Origin: Antitrichia curtipendula
Taxonomy: Eukaryota > Streptophyta > Bryopsida > Hypnales > Leucodontaceae
Length of the DNA: 64,000 nucleotides
Assembly (NCBI GenBank): GCA_951230915.1
Contig: OX579636.1
Location: 41,357,912 to 41,421,911, forward strand
Reading direction: 5' to 3'
Made by a program: the position numbers and the translations under genes. Shown here piece after piece: positions 10,982-21,821 of the stretch (the first letter of the stretch is position 1; every line of letters begins with the position of its first letter). Below the pieces are notes generated by a model. It saw only the letters and a program-made list of their open reading frames with translations, was not told where the DNA came from and searched no databases.

Positions 10982-11937
10982 TTAACCCTTAAAGGACCAA
11001 AATGCATTTTTTAGCAATATCACAGTTTTGGGCAACTCTCTATGAATGTTTTTTATTTCTTTATTTCTTTAAATTTTCACATAGCATATGTCTAAGGAGT
11101 AGCTTTAAGGCTCAACAATTTTCATAACTTTTGACTACATGGTCAAAAAGTTATTGTATGACATGCAATTTTTATTGGTTGGCAGGTAGTCCAAATAGCA
11201 AAATAAACTTCTTAAAAAATCACTTATTTTAAAAATAAAAAACTGAAATTGGTTCTTTAGATTTCTATATGCATGGAAAGCTTTTAATCATTCCATTTTG
11301 ATTAATGAGATGAAAGTTATGAGGAGTTTTAGTTGTAAGTAGTTTACAGGTAGTTATGAAATCGTTACTCTAAAATAAACTTTGAAGTCTTTTATTGAAT
11401 TCAATTTTTCAATATTTTTGAAAAAAAAAAAATACACTAGGTGTACATTGTTTACTAAATATTACAACCATTGGGATTGACATTTTTCAGTTCCGTAAAT
11501 TAATGGTTAACAATTTAGTATTTTGAATCATTTTCTACTTCTTCCTGCTTACTATTTTTTTGTACAAATATGTTGTACAATTCCAAATGATCTAAAATTA
11601 TTCAAGCATGTAGCCAACTTGCCTTGAAGAATGAATCCAAAGTGTAACCACCATTTTGGACATTTTTTCATACAAATGTGACCTTGTGATGTGAAGCTGC
11701 CGGATTTTGCAAGGACAAAAAAAAGGATTTTTTGTCAATTCAAACGCTAATATATTGCAATCCACATGCTGAAAATTTCTGAATTTTTTTCCACTTCTTC
11801 TCAAACCAGCGTATTACAAGATCCTACAATTACATGTGTCCAAAAATGTTTTTTTTCAAAAATTTGGTACTTTTACTAGAAATGACAGTTTTGGAGCATT
11901 TTTGGTGAAAACATAGTCTAAGACCATTAGGGGTTAT
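10982..11937. mobile_element. TTAACCCC element, nested copy 2 (956 bp)
   Basis: It starts TTAACCCTTAAAGGACC and ends with CATTAGGGGTTAT. The insertion point is the internal TTAACCTTGT site that is uninterrupted in other copies (near 31225 and 39775). The host copy reads …GATCTTAA on the left and TTATTCTTGTGGAA on the right, so TTAA was duplicated. The interior includes a GCCAACTTGCCTTGAAGAAT block shared with 38227-39164 and 47817-48708. Confidence 0.8.
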
Positions 11938-12362
11938 TCTTGTGGAAACATGTTTTTGCAAAAGTATGAAAATTGAGTTCAGAAATGAGTCATGTAAGTT
12001 ATTTTTTCAAAAAAATGCTCTCATTGTCCTCCAAGATAAGATTGTCTATAACTTTTGCATAACAAATCCAAATGGAATGAATCAAAGCCTTCCATGTAGA
12101 TAAAAATACAATCTATATGAAGAAAAAAAATTACCGTAAATTTTTCTGAGGATTTTTTTCTGCCTGCCAAACTAAAATTTGGGCTTTTTGTGCCATAACT
12201 TTTGCTCATGGGCATCAATTGAAATAAAAGTTATATTTTCAGAAAGCTAATGTGTTTTTCTATCTTCAATAAAATTTTGGACATAATGTATTTTAGAACT
12301 TCATACATTTCATAAAATACCTTAATTTACCTCTAAATCTGACCTTCATGTAGGATAAATGG

Positions 12363-12664
12363 AATAAGGTAGGAGTTTCTTGAAGTGTTTAGGCTCTAAA
12401 ATCGCCCACTCCTAAAATGTACACTATTTGTACATGTTGCTTTTTCATTGTAACAACAATATACAGAAAATGTACATTTGAGGAGGTGGGCAACTTTCAT
12501 AACTAATTCCACAAATATTCACAAATATATGAATGAAATCGTATTAGATGCTCATTCCACTTGTCTTTCAAGGAAACTTACTGAAAAATATTCAAGAAGT
12601 TTCACCTCCCCCAAATTCAGGTTCAGCTCTTAAAAGGGTGCTTTATGGACCTCCTACCTCATTC
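12363..12664. mobile_element. ~300-bp MITE with AAGGTAGGAG ends
   Basis: The left end AATAAGGTAGGAG and right end CTCCTACCTCATT are inverted repeats. The interior carries TGTACA-rich sequence and a CCACTCC/GGAGGTGGG pair. A sister copy lies at 48741-49028. It sits directly upstream of the small gene at 12850 and could contribute promoter sequence. Confidence 0.6.
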
Positions 12665-12849
12665 AATGGGTTTTTCAGAAAGCCCTCTGAACTACCGCTG
12701 CTGAAGGAATCTCGAATCACTAATCCCTTTGCTTAGAAACTTACTGCCGTCATATAAATAATTGGTTTTGAATTAAAGCAATTATTGCACAGAATATTTC
12801 ACCTAATCGCCACTTTTCTATACCTCTCCAGAATCATGTGCTAAGTTGA

Positions 12850-13523
12850 ATGTTTCAGAGATGCATTTCTGTATTTGCCAGGTCTCCTGCAGGACTCAGG
12901 AGCTTCGGAAGGCCCCAGAAAGTTACGGTAAGCTTACTGTATTTGTGGTTCAGGAGGTTTCTTAAAGTTAAGATCTTTACTAAACTAAAGTGCATCCTAT
13001 GCGTTGTCACAGACAAAAAAAACAAGGGGGCTCATAAACTCACCGAGATTTGCTCAGACCCTGCAGGTTCTTCGACAATGCAGTAATGCACTGAACTTAA
13101 GCTTAACTTTTAAGATAAACGTCAATTTCATTAAAATGGCATATGAAATCCGCCACTTTGTCTGAACATCTAGGACAAGTATAGATGTAAACCCGCCAAA
13201 GTTCCGGAATGCCGCCATTTTAATGAAATTGACGTTGATACCCTCTCTAATGACACCAGTTGCACTTTCAAATTAATTGAGCCTTGCATATCCACAGAAT
13301 ACACCAGAAGGTGTAAACATCTGATTGTGCAACTGCCAAATGTCAGGTTCTAAATACATCTGAATGAATATTGTTTTAGGAGCCTCATTTCCACCGAGGC
13401 GGTGTCATTAAAGAGTTTGGATGTGTGCATGCACCTTCGCAGTCCTACAGTTACCCAAGTTCGACATTAGTTATATATTTGGCCTGGGGTGTGCGTATTG
13501 ATCTCCTCATGTCGTTGACTTGA
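12850..13523 (+). CDS. Small two-exon gene, putative mitochondrial protein of 73 aa
   Basis: Exon 1 (12850-12927, 26 codons) begins with ATG and ends at a strong donor ACG|GTAAGC. Exon 2 (13380-13523) begins after …TTGTTTTAG and runs in the same phase for 47 codons to TGA. The joined frame stays open across a canonical GT-AG intron of 452 bp. The first ~25 residues (MFQRCISVFARSPAGLRSFG…) are rich in Arg and Ser, lack acidic residues and look like a mitochondrial presequence. Residues around 54-70 (STLVIYLAWGV…) are hydrophobic enough for one membrane segment. I do not recognise the family. A small accessory subunit of a respiratory complex is one possibility, but that is only inference. The last codons could instead hide another donor (GG|GTGCGT), which would lengthen the protein. 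The intron contains an inverted repeat (13118-13236). Confidence 0.5.
13118..13236. repeat. Intronic hairpin with 23-bp perfect arms
   Basis: The arms 13118-13140 and 13214-13236 (AACGTCAATTTCATTAAAAT… and its complement) match perfectly and enclose about 73 bp containing CCGCCA-type motifs. It lies wholly within the intron of the 12850-13523 gene. It is probably a small MITE. Confidence 0.65.
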
Positions 13524-14393
13524 CGAACAAATTAATATTTTGGCTTCTGACAACGGAAAGCCAAAGTCAAAAGATTGCGTCTTTCGAGAAACGGAAGGTG
13601 AGTTCAGGGTGACGGAAAATGTGATTTCCCAGAGATGCTGATCTGTTCGATTCACACACAACAGATGATCCGAAGCACGACTGACTGTCCCAACTGGTGG
13701 TATTTCTCTTTGTTGGACTGTCAGAGAAGTTGGGGTCGACCGTAGACACGTACAATGGTCTCCATCTCCAAGAAGTGAGTGGAGATGCTAAGCTTTCTTG
13801 CTTGCAAACAAATAGGGCTTCGTGCAGATTGGGAACAGTGCAGGGTGATGTACACAACTGTTTCTGGAAAGCTCCTGCTGAATAGGGCCAAACTTTGAAT
13901 TATTCATCGACCTGGTCGAAAATAGGCGTTCAGCTACTGTAGTGTGGGTAGGATTGCTGTAAGGAGCAGGATTGCAGGAAGTTTGAAAATCGGAGCATAA
14001 AATAGAATTAACAACATAGTTGTGTAGTTGCTATGTTTAACTTGTACTAGGGATTTGCGCTGGCTTCCATGGTCTGTGGGTGGACACGCTTGCCTCCCCG
14101 CCATGAGGAATTCCCTTGATGCACAGATTTCCAGCATTCCCGCAAGGTGCATATATTTTCCTTGTCTTCTCTTAACTTGCTTGCTGTTTGACATAGAAGG
14201 AAACATCTTAATTTCAAGGCAACAGAGCTTTCCCAAACGAGAATGCTAGCATATCTAGAAGTTGTCCAGCCGACATTATACGGAAGCAGGCCCTAAGTGG
14301 TCCAAAGCGATAGCATAGAAAAAGCAAACAGATCGACCTAAAATTATGTATGAAACAGATACCCATGTATAAGCAATATCAAATCAATCACAA
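13524..14393. other. Likely 3' untranslated and intergenic sequence
   Basis: This is a GC-moderate stretch downstream of the small + strand gene. Overlapping ORFs of 60-100 codons exist on both strands (for example 13567-13857 and 13934-14236 on the minus strand), but none has a recognisable motif or splice context. I take the first few hundred bases as the 3' UTR of the small gene. Confidence 0.35.
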
Positions 14394-14654
14394 TCATCTT
14401 GAGAAGATACCCTTCCAAAGGTTTGCAACCTCAGTCTCGGAAACACACACAGGCTCGACATTCAATTCAGCCAAAACCTTCACCTCCTCTAAAAAATGGT
14501 GTTTCGCAAAAGGTCCACCCGGATTGCGAGGCTCGGAACGCAGAAGAAGGTGAATGTGTGTTGTAAACTTGTAATTGACAGTGAAGATAGTACAACTGAA
14601 TGAGCCACAACCTCTACCGACGATGCCGCGCAATTCCGAACCCGAATTAATCAT
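14394..14654 (-). CDS. Uncharacterised 86-codon ORF
   Basis: An ATG at 14654 opens 86 codons ending at 14394. The C-terminal half (…HHFLEEVKVLAELNVEPV… to …LWKGIFSR) has the balanced composition and amphipathic helix pattern of a real protein, whereas the N-terminal half does not. An acceptor-like …TTCCGAG at about 14530 would let it be only the last exon of a gene. The upstream space before the COBL stop codon is only about 440 bp. It could also lie in the 3' region of the COBL transcript. I do not recognise the family and would not bet on expression. Confidence 0.3.
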   Translation of the reverse strand: MINSGSELRGIVGRGCGSFSCTIFTVNYKFTTHIHLLLRSEPRNPGGPFAKHHFLEEVKVLAELNVEPVCVSETEVANLWKGIFSR

Positions 14655-15096
14655 AGCAGGGAGAAGAGAAAGGTATCCAGGACGTTATCATTTGTAAATA
14701 TCTAGCTACTGGGCGGGTAGGGTCGAGATGAAACAGGCTGGGAATCAGTGGGCACTCAACTACACTATAACTTCGAGAGTTATCTGAACAGCTGGCTAAC
14801 TGATCCCCCACTGACAGAATCCAATTCCAGAGCTAGCTCCATCCCAAGCCATTCCAACTGACTGACTAAGAGCAGACTGTCCCCATGAAATTCCATCCAC
14901 CAGTGCTCAAAACTTTCACCTAACGTGTACTGTACAACTCAAGGGCAATTGCCTCCTGAGCACGTAACGCGTGCACATAACGCAGGAGCCATAGCCTAAA
15001 GAATGAAAAGATCGAAGTATCCACAGGTCCTACCTCTTCATCCAGTTTGCTGCCAAGTGTTCTTGAAAATCTAATATGGACACTCCACACTCCCTG

Positions 15097-18000
15097 TCAC
15101 AACCCGGGCACCAGAAAAACACCGAGCAAAACAACGACGAGAGTTACCACCACCGACGGTGCCAGTCGTCCGGAGTCATTCGTCGGTAGTTCCTCCGGCA
15201 GCACACACTCTTCCCCATTGAACCAGATTCTGGTTGGAAACCCATCCCCCTTGGCAATTTCGATCCCGGGCGTGGTTTTCTTGGTAAACGAAATCACAGA
15301 CTGGATCTTCCCCGAGGTGAGATTCTGCGCGGCCATCAAGTAGTTGTTGAACCCTTCCAACCCCGTGACGACGAAGCTGTTGTTGAGATACGCATCGCCC
15401 AAACTGGTGTTCAAGAGCGGCAGCCTGGTGGCGTTCATGGAGTATCCGTCCTGCAGTCCGATGGTGGCTTTCGGCATCTCCACCACGGCGTACCAGTCGG
15501 GGTAAGTGATGTTGGACCAGTCCAATAAAGTTAACCGCCCACTCCAGCCTTTGGTGAAGTCGGACACGATGTGCCAGTTCAGGTTCACGCCGCAGTAGTC
15601 CGTGCACGGGAGGGGTTTGGGGATGGGCTTGTGGTTCAGAGCGGCCCATGCCAAGAGCTTGGTGGTTCGGTTCACTGGGGCGAGGGTGAGCGCACCGTAA
15701 GGCAGCAGCATTGCGGAAGCATTGGCGTCACAGGTGGGAGCTGTGTCGCCGTAGAGAAGCGGCGCCTTCGCTGGGTAGCCACAGGCGCCGTTCTTGCAAG
15801 GGACTACCGACTCGTTGTAATAGGCGGAGAATGAAACGCAGCACTTGGGGGTTCTCTTCACTCCCGCAGTAATATTGCACGTCACCTAAAATTCATATCA
15901 AGAATAGGAAGCATTAGTTTGAATAAATTTTTAATCTACTGGTCATTACAGACTGCATAAAACCTTCGGAAGCCTTCAAGAGTCTCATCTGTTGAAAGAC
16001 AATGCAAGGTTATCCGACGCAATGTCTAGTTGTTCTACTCAATCAAGAACATCTATTTTAGTACAAAGTTTTGAGTTTTGAGTTGATCTCAGGGCTCACA
16101 ATGCCGAGAAGGAGAAGGATTATGGACTTCAACCCTATTTTGACTAGTCAAGGAGAGAGGGACAGAGTTGCCTCAAAAACTGGACTTAGTAAATACTCAG
16201 GAAAGTTCCGCGGTGAAGTCCCCCGCGAGTAACCCTGCCTACCCTACTCTGGCAGCCGTTTCTGCACAAACTAATTCAATTTTCCAAATAGAAGTGCCAC
16301 AACTGCCATAATTTCCAAACGGAAGTCTTAAATCGCTGTTGATCACAACCTCTGGAAAAGCTTACATGAAACCCAAAAGAATAGTCTACCTCACAACGAA
16401 TTGACAAAACTGCAAACGGGATAAACCAACGAGGAGATCATGTTCATTGCTTCTATGACGAAGACTTGACGAGAGCGTGATGCCGAATATAATTACCTGC
16501 CACGTCTTCACAGCTTCGGTGTTGTGAATGAGACTGTTCCAGGGATCCGGGAACACGGAGGGTTGAATCAGACGGGGCTCGCCACAAGTATAGTAACCGT
16601 CAGTGGTGTTCGGGCCATCACCGAACTTAAAATTCTGAGGAGGAATCATATAAGTCATATCAGCGTTGCCCGGAGGAACTTTGAACACATTGATGACGAA
16701 GGCAGCTTGAGTCTTGTGCGGATCAATAATGGCTGGATAGATCGTGCCGTTTTTGCAACAGTTCTTAATCCCGCCAATGTTGGTGTCGTTAGTTCTATCG
16801 GTTGGTAAATCTAGAATGACGGGTCTTGTTGAGCAGCAGGCAGCCTTGTTCACATCCGGACCAGTCGGGTATGCCCTCCCCGCCAGGCCATTCACACAGA
16901 TTTTAATGTCTGATCCGAATGTTTGAGCGCCCTGGATTGTATTGATGAACTCACTCTCTTGCCATGTCCAGGAGAGGTTCCAGTGGTCAATACGAGTGAC
17001 AGGCATGTTGTTGGTAATTGTCACCTGCACAAATCCGTCCACGCTTTTACCTTAGCCTTCAACTCGCGTTTAAGAAATTCTTAGATTCAACAAGCTAGTC
17101 AGACTCTGTGTGAATTCTCCGAGTACACATTGGTCCCTCCGCATTGAGGTGTAGTATTGGAGATTGCACAACACAGAGTGCTGAGAGTTGCGTTCGAACC
17201 ACCAAATCAATTGAAAATAGGTTGTAGTTTCAGGATCGAAAGTGACCATACACTAACCTGTGCCATGTAGTCCATTTCGTAAGACTGAGTGATATCGTAC
17301 AAGATTGTAATGTTTCCAATCTCTGGGAGCTGGTAATTCTCCTCCTCATCTGACAGCGTGATATTCCTGTTTTTCTCCACGCAGCAGGTATACATTGTAT
17401 TGTCTGCGTAGTAACCAGCAGGTTTTGTAAGACCGTGAGGCCAGTAACTCAGTCCATTCACATTTACAGTGTTCGATTATGTTGAAAGAATGATCGACTC
17501 GCTGCAACGAAACTCAGGAGTTCCAAATGATCACAATACACGCGGCAGGGTGTAGAACTAGTGTAAGAACTTACTTCCTTTCATCGTGGGCAAGCTGCAG
17601 TTGTAATCCTTGTCCGTGATATTGATTGACTTTGGCATAGGATCGGTTTTGACCCCGAACTCTGTGCCCACTATTGGGAGTTTTTTCTGGATTAGAGTGA
17701 GGTTACCGGCTGTCTCAATGGCATTGTTAATATCTTCCGGGAGTTTTCCCGTCAGAATAGTTCCATTGGACACGTCCACTGGCATTTTTCGCCCATCTGC
17801 CAACACCGCAGATCCAGCACTGACTAAAATCTGTACAACAAGTTCAGAAATTTCACGTCAGTAGGGAGGTGGAGCTCTAAGTTCAGAAAAAGGGCTCCAT
17901 TGCGGGTTGATCCCAAACGAAACTGACTCGGTGCATACCAATCGCTCCTCACAATTTCGCTTTGAATATTCACAAACTCAGCCTCTGGATACAAGAGTGC

Positions 18001-18780
18001 CTGGGGCCTAAAGTTCTTGAAAAGACCCTTAAATTCAAATTTAGAGAATAATCTGTGGTTGGAGATTTCTAGAAGTTGTCTCTAGGAAAGACTGTGAACT
18101 GAGTCTCCGTCACTGTACCCCCGATTAGGCTGGCATTTTCTGTAATATAAGCGGTTACATTTCTTGAAACCAACTTTGAATCTCTCTAATCTATTAGGTC
18201 GATTCTCTCTCGCTTAGACTAAAATTTACTGTAAAGAGGGCACACGATCTCAGTGTAACTGTCGACTGAGACAATCTAAGGTGAGACGATCAAAGAGGGC
18301 CACAGCACTGCAAAGCTTGTGCACTTCTGAATTCGATCAAAAAGAGTCACTGACGGTTAGTGTTCGCGACATGCATTGTCTGCATTGAAATTTGCTACTG
18401 ATCGGCAGGCTCACCTCGTGGTGCTTGTACGTGATCCCCATTTCCCAGTTCTCCACCGTGGAGTACCCCATGTTCGTCATTGTGGCCGTCGCCTGAAACT
18501 TGTAGGGCTGAATCCACGGCGTGTCATTGAGAAACGGATAAATCTTCTTGGTGAACGTCGTCTCATACACGACGAGCACCCCTTGACACGGAGGAAACAG
18601 GTCTCCGAGGCTGGGTCCAGGAGCGGGCGCCATCGGCAGCGGGAGGCCAGGAGGCGGCGACGGCGGCGGCTTCACTGGAGCAACTGCAGGAGCCTTCGTA
18701 GGAGCCTTTCCTGGTTGAGCACCGACACCCTGGACAATCATGATCAGAACAAGAGCAACCACCAAATCTCGGCACCCCAT
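15097..18780 (-). CDS. COBRA-like protein, COBL7-type, GPI-anchored (5 exons, 694 aa)
   Basis: Exons: 18780-18415, 17830-17575, 17403-17258, 17024-16497 and 15885-15097 (stop included). All introns are GT-AG and the phases join exactly. COBRA-like proteins are plant cell-surface proteins anchored in the outer leaflet of the plasma membrane, where they bind cellulose and guide microfibril deposition or anisotropic growth. Residues 1-21 are a signal peptide. Residues 22-58 are a Pro/Ala-rich linker. From Cys65 the N-terminal domain typical of the longer COBL7-11 subgroup begins. The second COBRA domain carries CCVSFS at 447-452, an N-glycosylation-rich core and the conserved CGVNLNWH and SVISFTKK segments. 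The tail ends TNDSGRLAP plus 21 hydrophobic residues, a GPI signal with a likely omega site near 668-671. Length fits the subgroup (about 650-680 aa). One oddity is that the Cys-rich patch after CCVSFS reads PCKNGACGY and lacks two cysteines usual in the family. I chose the ATG at 18780 because it directly precedes the signal peptide. Confidence 0.93.
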
Positions 18781-18812
18781 GGCTCGCAACCTCACGAAGC
18801 AATCCCCTAGTA

Positions 18813-18984
18813 TCACAAGCAATATCTCATTCAATGAATGGCAACGATTCCAACTTGTGCTCCGGCACACTAATTCGCCCTGCTCCTCCGATCTTCCAAC
18901 CTCCAAATCTAACCATGGACAACGTAACCGTCCACCCTTTCCAACTAACGATCAAAGAATCCACCTGATCCTCGCATCATCCAT
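18813..18984 (-). promoter_or_regulatory. Three short uORFs in the COBL leader
   Basis: Upstream of the COBL start, three ATG-initiated frames close before it: 18984-18952 (10 aa), 18916-18827 (29 aa) and 18830-18813 (5 aa). The stop of the second overlaps the start of the third (ATGA), an arrangement that favours reinitiation. If transcription starts near the TATA box at 19054, all three lie in the 5' UTR and should reduce or condition translation of the main frame. There is no transcript evidence here. Confidence 0.5.
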
Positions 18985-19053
18985 GTCACTCTGACAAATC
19001 TCACTTACAGCTCCGCCCTGATCATCACCACCACAAAAGAACACCGGGACGAG

Positions 19054-19061
19054 CTATATAC
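19054..19061 (-). promoter_or_regulatory. Candidate TATA box of the COBL gene
   Basis: TGTATATAGC on the minus strand lies about 275 bp before the COBL ATG. A start site roughly 25-35 bp downstream would give a leader of about 245 nt. No other convincing TATA lies between it and the ATG. Confidence 0.45.
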
Positions 19062-19697
19062 ACTGGCACTTCAGGTGCTTTACAACAAACCATAAAGGAG
19101 CACCAGACGAGGACCACAGTGGGAAAGAACTTGGAAGAGAAACCGAACGTTGAGAAGTTTGTAACTCCGACCTGTGAATGGACTGCTGTCCCCACCCTCT
19201 ACTTGAGTACTAGTAGACTACAGTAGACTAGTAGAGTGCAGTCTACAGACCGGACCAGGCAAGAGATGCGACGAAAGACAGTAAACGAATGACAAAGGTC
19301 CGGAACCGAGCGTCGATGGATGAAAGCACTACTACCAGGGGAGATGAAACCGTGAATGGATGAATGAAATTGTGTATGATCACAGAGCAGGTCGGGGGAG
19401 ATCCTAGAAAGGGGGTCCCAGTGGAAGTTTTAGTAATAAGAGTATAACACCGTCCTCGGCTGGAGCCTTTGCCGGCTTCAGGACGAAGAATATTGCGACG
19501 CGTGTCGGGGTACTGACAGCCGCGTTAAATAGGGGTCGATAGTCTGGTTTATTTCATAATACCCACGAGATTATAATACAATTAACAGCTGAGGGTTAAC
19601 TGGGTCTTACTGCCTTACTGGGATACTATTCTTGTCGCAATTGGCAGCGGGGGAACACTTGCCGTGGTATTCGGGTGCTACAGTTGCTTTCATTCAA

Positions 19698-20045
19698 ATG
19701 ATTCGATTGCAAATCCCAAGCTTTTCACCATTCAGGCGTCGCTCATAACTGCAAAGCTGAATGATTCGATTGCAAATCCCAAGCTTTTCAACATTCAGGC
19801 CTCGCTCATAACTGCAAAGCTGCTCGGTATCACATAAGACACATCTATGATGCTGCTTTTTGCATAATATGACAATGCGCGTCTGTTACGAGAGTTTACT
19901 GCTTTGTGCATGCATGTAACAACTAGCACGCAGGGAATACGAAATTGCTATGTTACTACGTACACAGTCTATGATTCAATGATTCAACTGCAAATCCAAA
20001 GCTCTGCGACATTCGGAAGTTGCTCCTAACTGCAAAGCTGCTCCT
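19698..20045 (+). repeat. 63-bp tandem repeat plus a diverged third copy
   Basis: Two adjacent 63-bp units (19698-19760 and 19761-19823) start ATGATTCGATTGCAAATCCC and end with CATAACTGCAAAGCTG, differing at only a few bases. A third, more diverged unit lies at 19979-20045. The sequence after units 2 and 3 is also related (TATCA…ATGATGCTTTT…), so the larger repeat is about 220 bp. It lies in the upstream region of the COBL gene. Confidence 0.75.
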
Positions 20046-20931
20046 TTGCGCGCTTTGTATCAATGCAGGTATTGTATATAACGATGCTTTTCGCATGGCA
20101 TTAGAATACAGTACTGGTAAGTAATATTTACTGCCTAACGCGCATGTTATTATAACAATTTGATACTGCCGCGCGCATTGTCGAGTGTCCGTTTGATCAC
20201 GCGAGTCGTCGATCAGAGGCAGGGGTCGATGCCCGTCAGGTGAATTTTTTTGAATTTTTTACTAACTGAACTTGGGTGCGGGAATGTTCATCCACGGACC
20301 TCAAAACTTTCCTGAAACTGTACGAGTTACTTTCTTGACAAATATGCCTGTCCAACCTGGAAGGATGCAACCCCCCATGACCAACTGAAGGTAGTCACCA
20401 AAATGCTTCGATTGGACCAATAGGTGAATTCTTTGTTTCTATCAATGAACAGTGAACAGAGAAGTCATCCATCGGACACTTTTAGTGCTCAGCGTCGTTC
20501 CACTCAGGGTTAATGCTACAGGCGGGATCCCTACGATCGAAAAGTGAAGATGGGTTACTAATTTGATGGTCCATTTACTTTGAACTTGATTATCTTTTCA
20601 ATCCAATTATGCATCTTTAACAAGTGACAGATCAGCCTCTAGAACCCACATGGAGTCTTGGAGTTACGAAACATTGGACTTTACCTCACAGACGGTACAG
20701 TACGTGGGTAGTGCAAAGTTAGGTCAAAGGTGCACGGTTTATCACATACGGTTAAGTCATGTCATTGTGTACCCTTTTGCTTCTAGGCAACCAGGCAAAG
20801 AACATGGTCATGTTTCCGAATTCGTTTACCACGTACGGATGTACCGTATACTGTAAAGAATGTGGCAAAACCGTATATAGTGCATTACCATGTCTTCATT
20901 AGCAAAAGTGGCTAATTAGTTTTAACCCCTA
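20046..20931. other. Intergenic stretch with one dispersed repeat
   Basis: The segment 20375-20510 (ACC AACTGAAGG, then GTCACCAAAATGCTT) belongs to a ~130-bp dispersed repeat, also at 26605-26735 (inverted) and 39175-39290. An ORF of 68 codons at 20650 has no recognisable motif. Nothing else is supported. Confidence 0.45.
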
Positions 20932-21821
20932 AAGCCCCGTTTGTCCTCTCGGGGGACAATTTGGATCCGGGTAGGTTCCTGTGACCTCAATTTCTAGAGA
21001 ATCTTTTTGGGATTTTTTGAGGTTGTGCGGTTCTGCGAGAGCTTTGTGGATATATACTTTTTATTTCAATTGGTGCCCGAGAGAAAAAGTTATGCCAAAA
21101 ATAGAATTTGGCGGGCAGCACAAAAAATCACAGAAAGTCAAAATAAATTTCTTAAATATTTTTTTCATTTAAAGCTTTGATTCATTCTATTTGGACTAAT
21201 AGTGAAGAAGTTATGGACAATCTTAGTTTTTCGGGCAATCTAAGCATCTTCTTGAAAAAATAACTTTTAGGATTCATTTCTGAATGCAATTTTTACAATT
21301 TTCAGAAAAAAATTGTTAGACAAGGTTGAATTTGCTTGCTAGAACAATCTCACCGTTGGGATTATGGTATTTCAATTTTGTCTTAGAGCTATTAACGATT
21401 TAGTTGTTCCTTCAATCTTGAACCTATTTCTATTTAACAATTTTTTAGTGAGTGAAAATTTAGTGTTTTTTTCTTGAATTTTTTTTCCTAGATTCTCAAC
21501 TGAAGTATTCAACATATAAACATAGAAAATCAAAATCAACAATACAAAAGATTTAAGTTAAATAGGTTCAAAGCCCAAAAATCTAATCAAGCAAGGTGCA
21601 AAAAAACTTGTTTTCTTCACTTTGAATGCAAATATCTTGCAATCTATTTGGTCAAAGTTTCTGAAATTTCTTGCACACATTCTCATACTAGTCTAGTATA
21701 AGATCCTATGGTTAGATATGCAAAAAAACAACAATTTTTATAGTTTTTTGCTCTTTGCAATAGAAGTGGCAGTTTTGAGTGTGTTTTGATGGAGAAAAGA
21801 CCTCGGGGCTTTAGGGGTTAA
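20932..21821. mobile_element. TTAACCCC element (890 bp)
   Basis: It starts TTAACCCCTAAAGCCCCG and ends CGGGGCTTTAGGGGTTAA, so both ends match over 18 bp. It has the subterminal dyad TTGTCCTCTCGGGGGACAA. The copy at 27043-27966 is its near-identical relative in the opposite orientation, which indicates recent movement of this subfamily. No long ORF is present. Confidence 0.88.

Larger units (their letters stand above)
9532..12300. mobile_element. Outer TTAACCCC element split by two nested copies
   Basis: Its left end (9532-9610: TTAATCCTTCAAGTTCCAAGG, then CACTCAAAACTACCATTT) is an ordinary element end. It stops at 9614 where a second copy begins. Interior sequence resumes at 10703, is interrupted again at 10982 and resumes at 11938 (GTTCAGAAATGAGTCATG, then the usual AAGATTGTCTATAACTTTTGC block). 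The right end has decayed and is placed only roughly. This is one old element carrying two younger relatives. Confidence 0.6.

Noticed and set aside
17404..17461. Earlier start of COBL exon 3
   Set aside because: The frame is open to 17461, but only the acceptor at 17404-17405 joins exon 2 in phase and gives the expected family sequence.
18376..18810. 144-codon ORF on the + strand opposite COBL exon 1
   Set aside because: It is a shadow of the GC-rich COBL exon; it has no motif and its composition is explained by the antisense codons.
18781..18906. N-terminal extension of COBL to 18906
   Set aside because: The upstream codon is TTG, not ATG, and an extension would bury the signal peptide.
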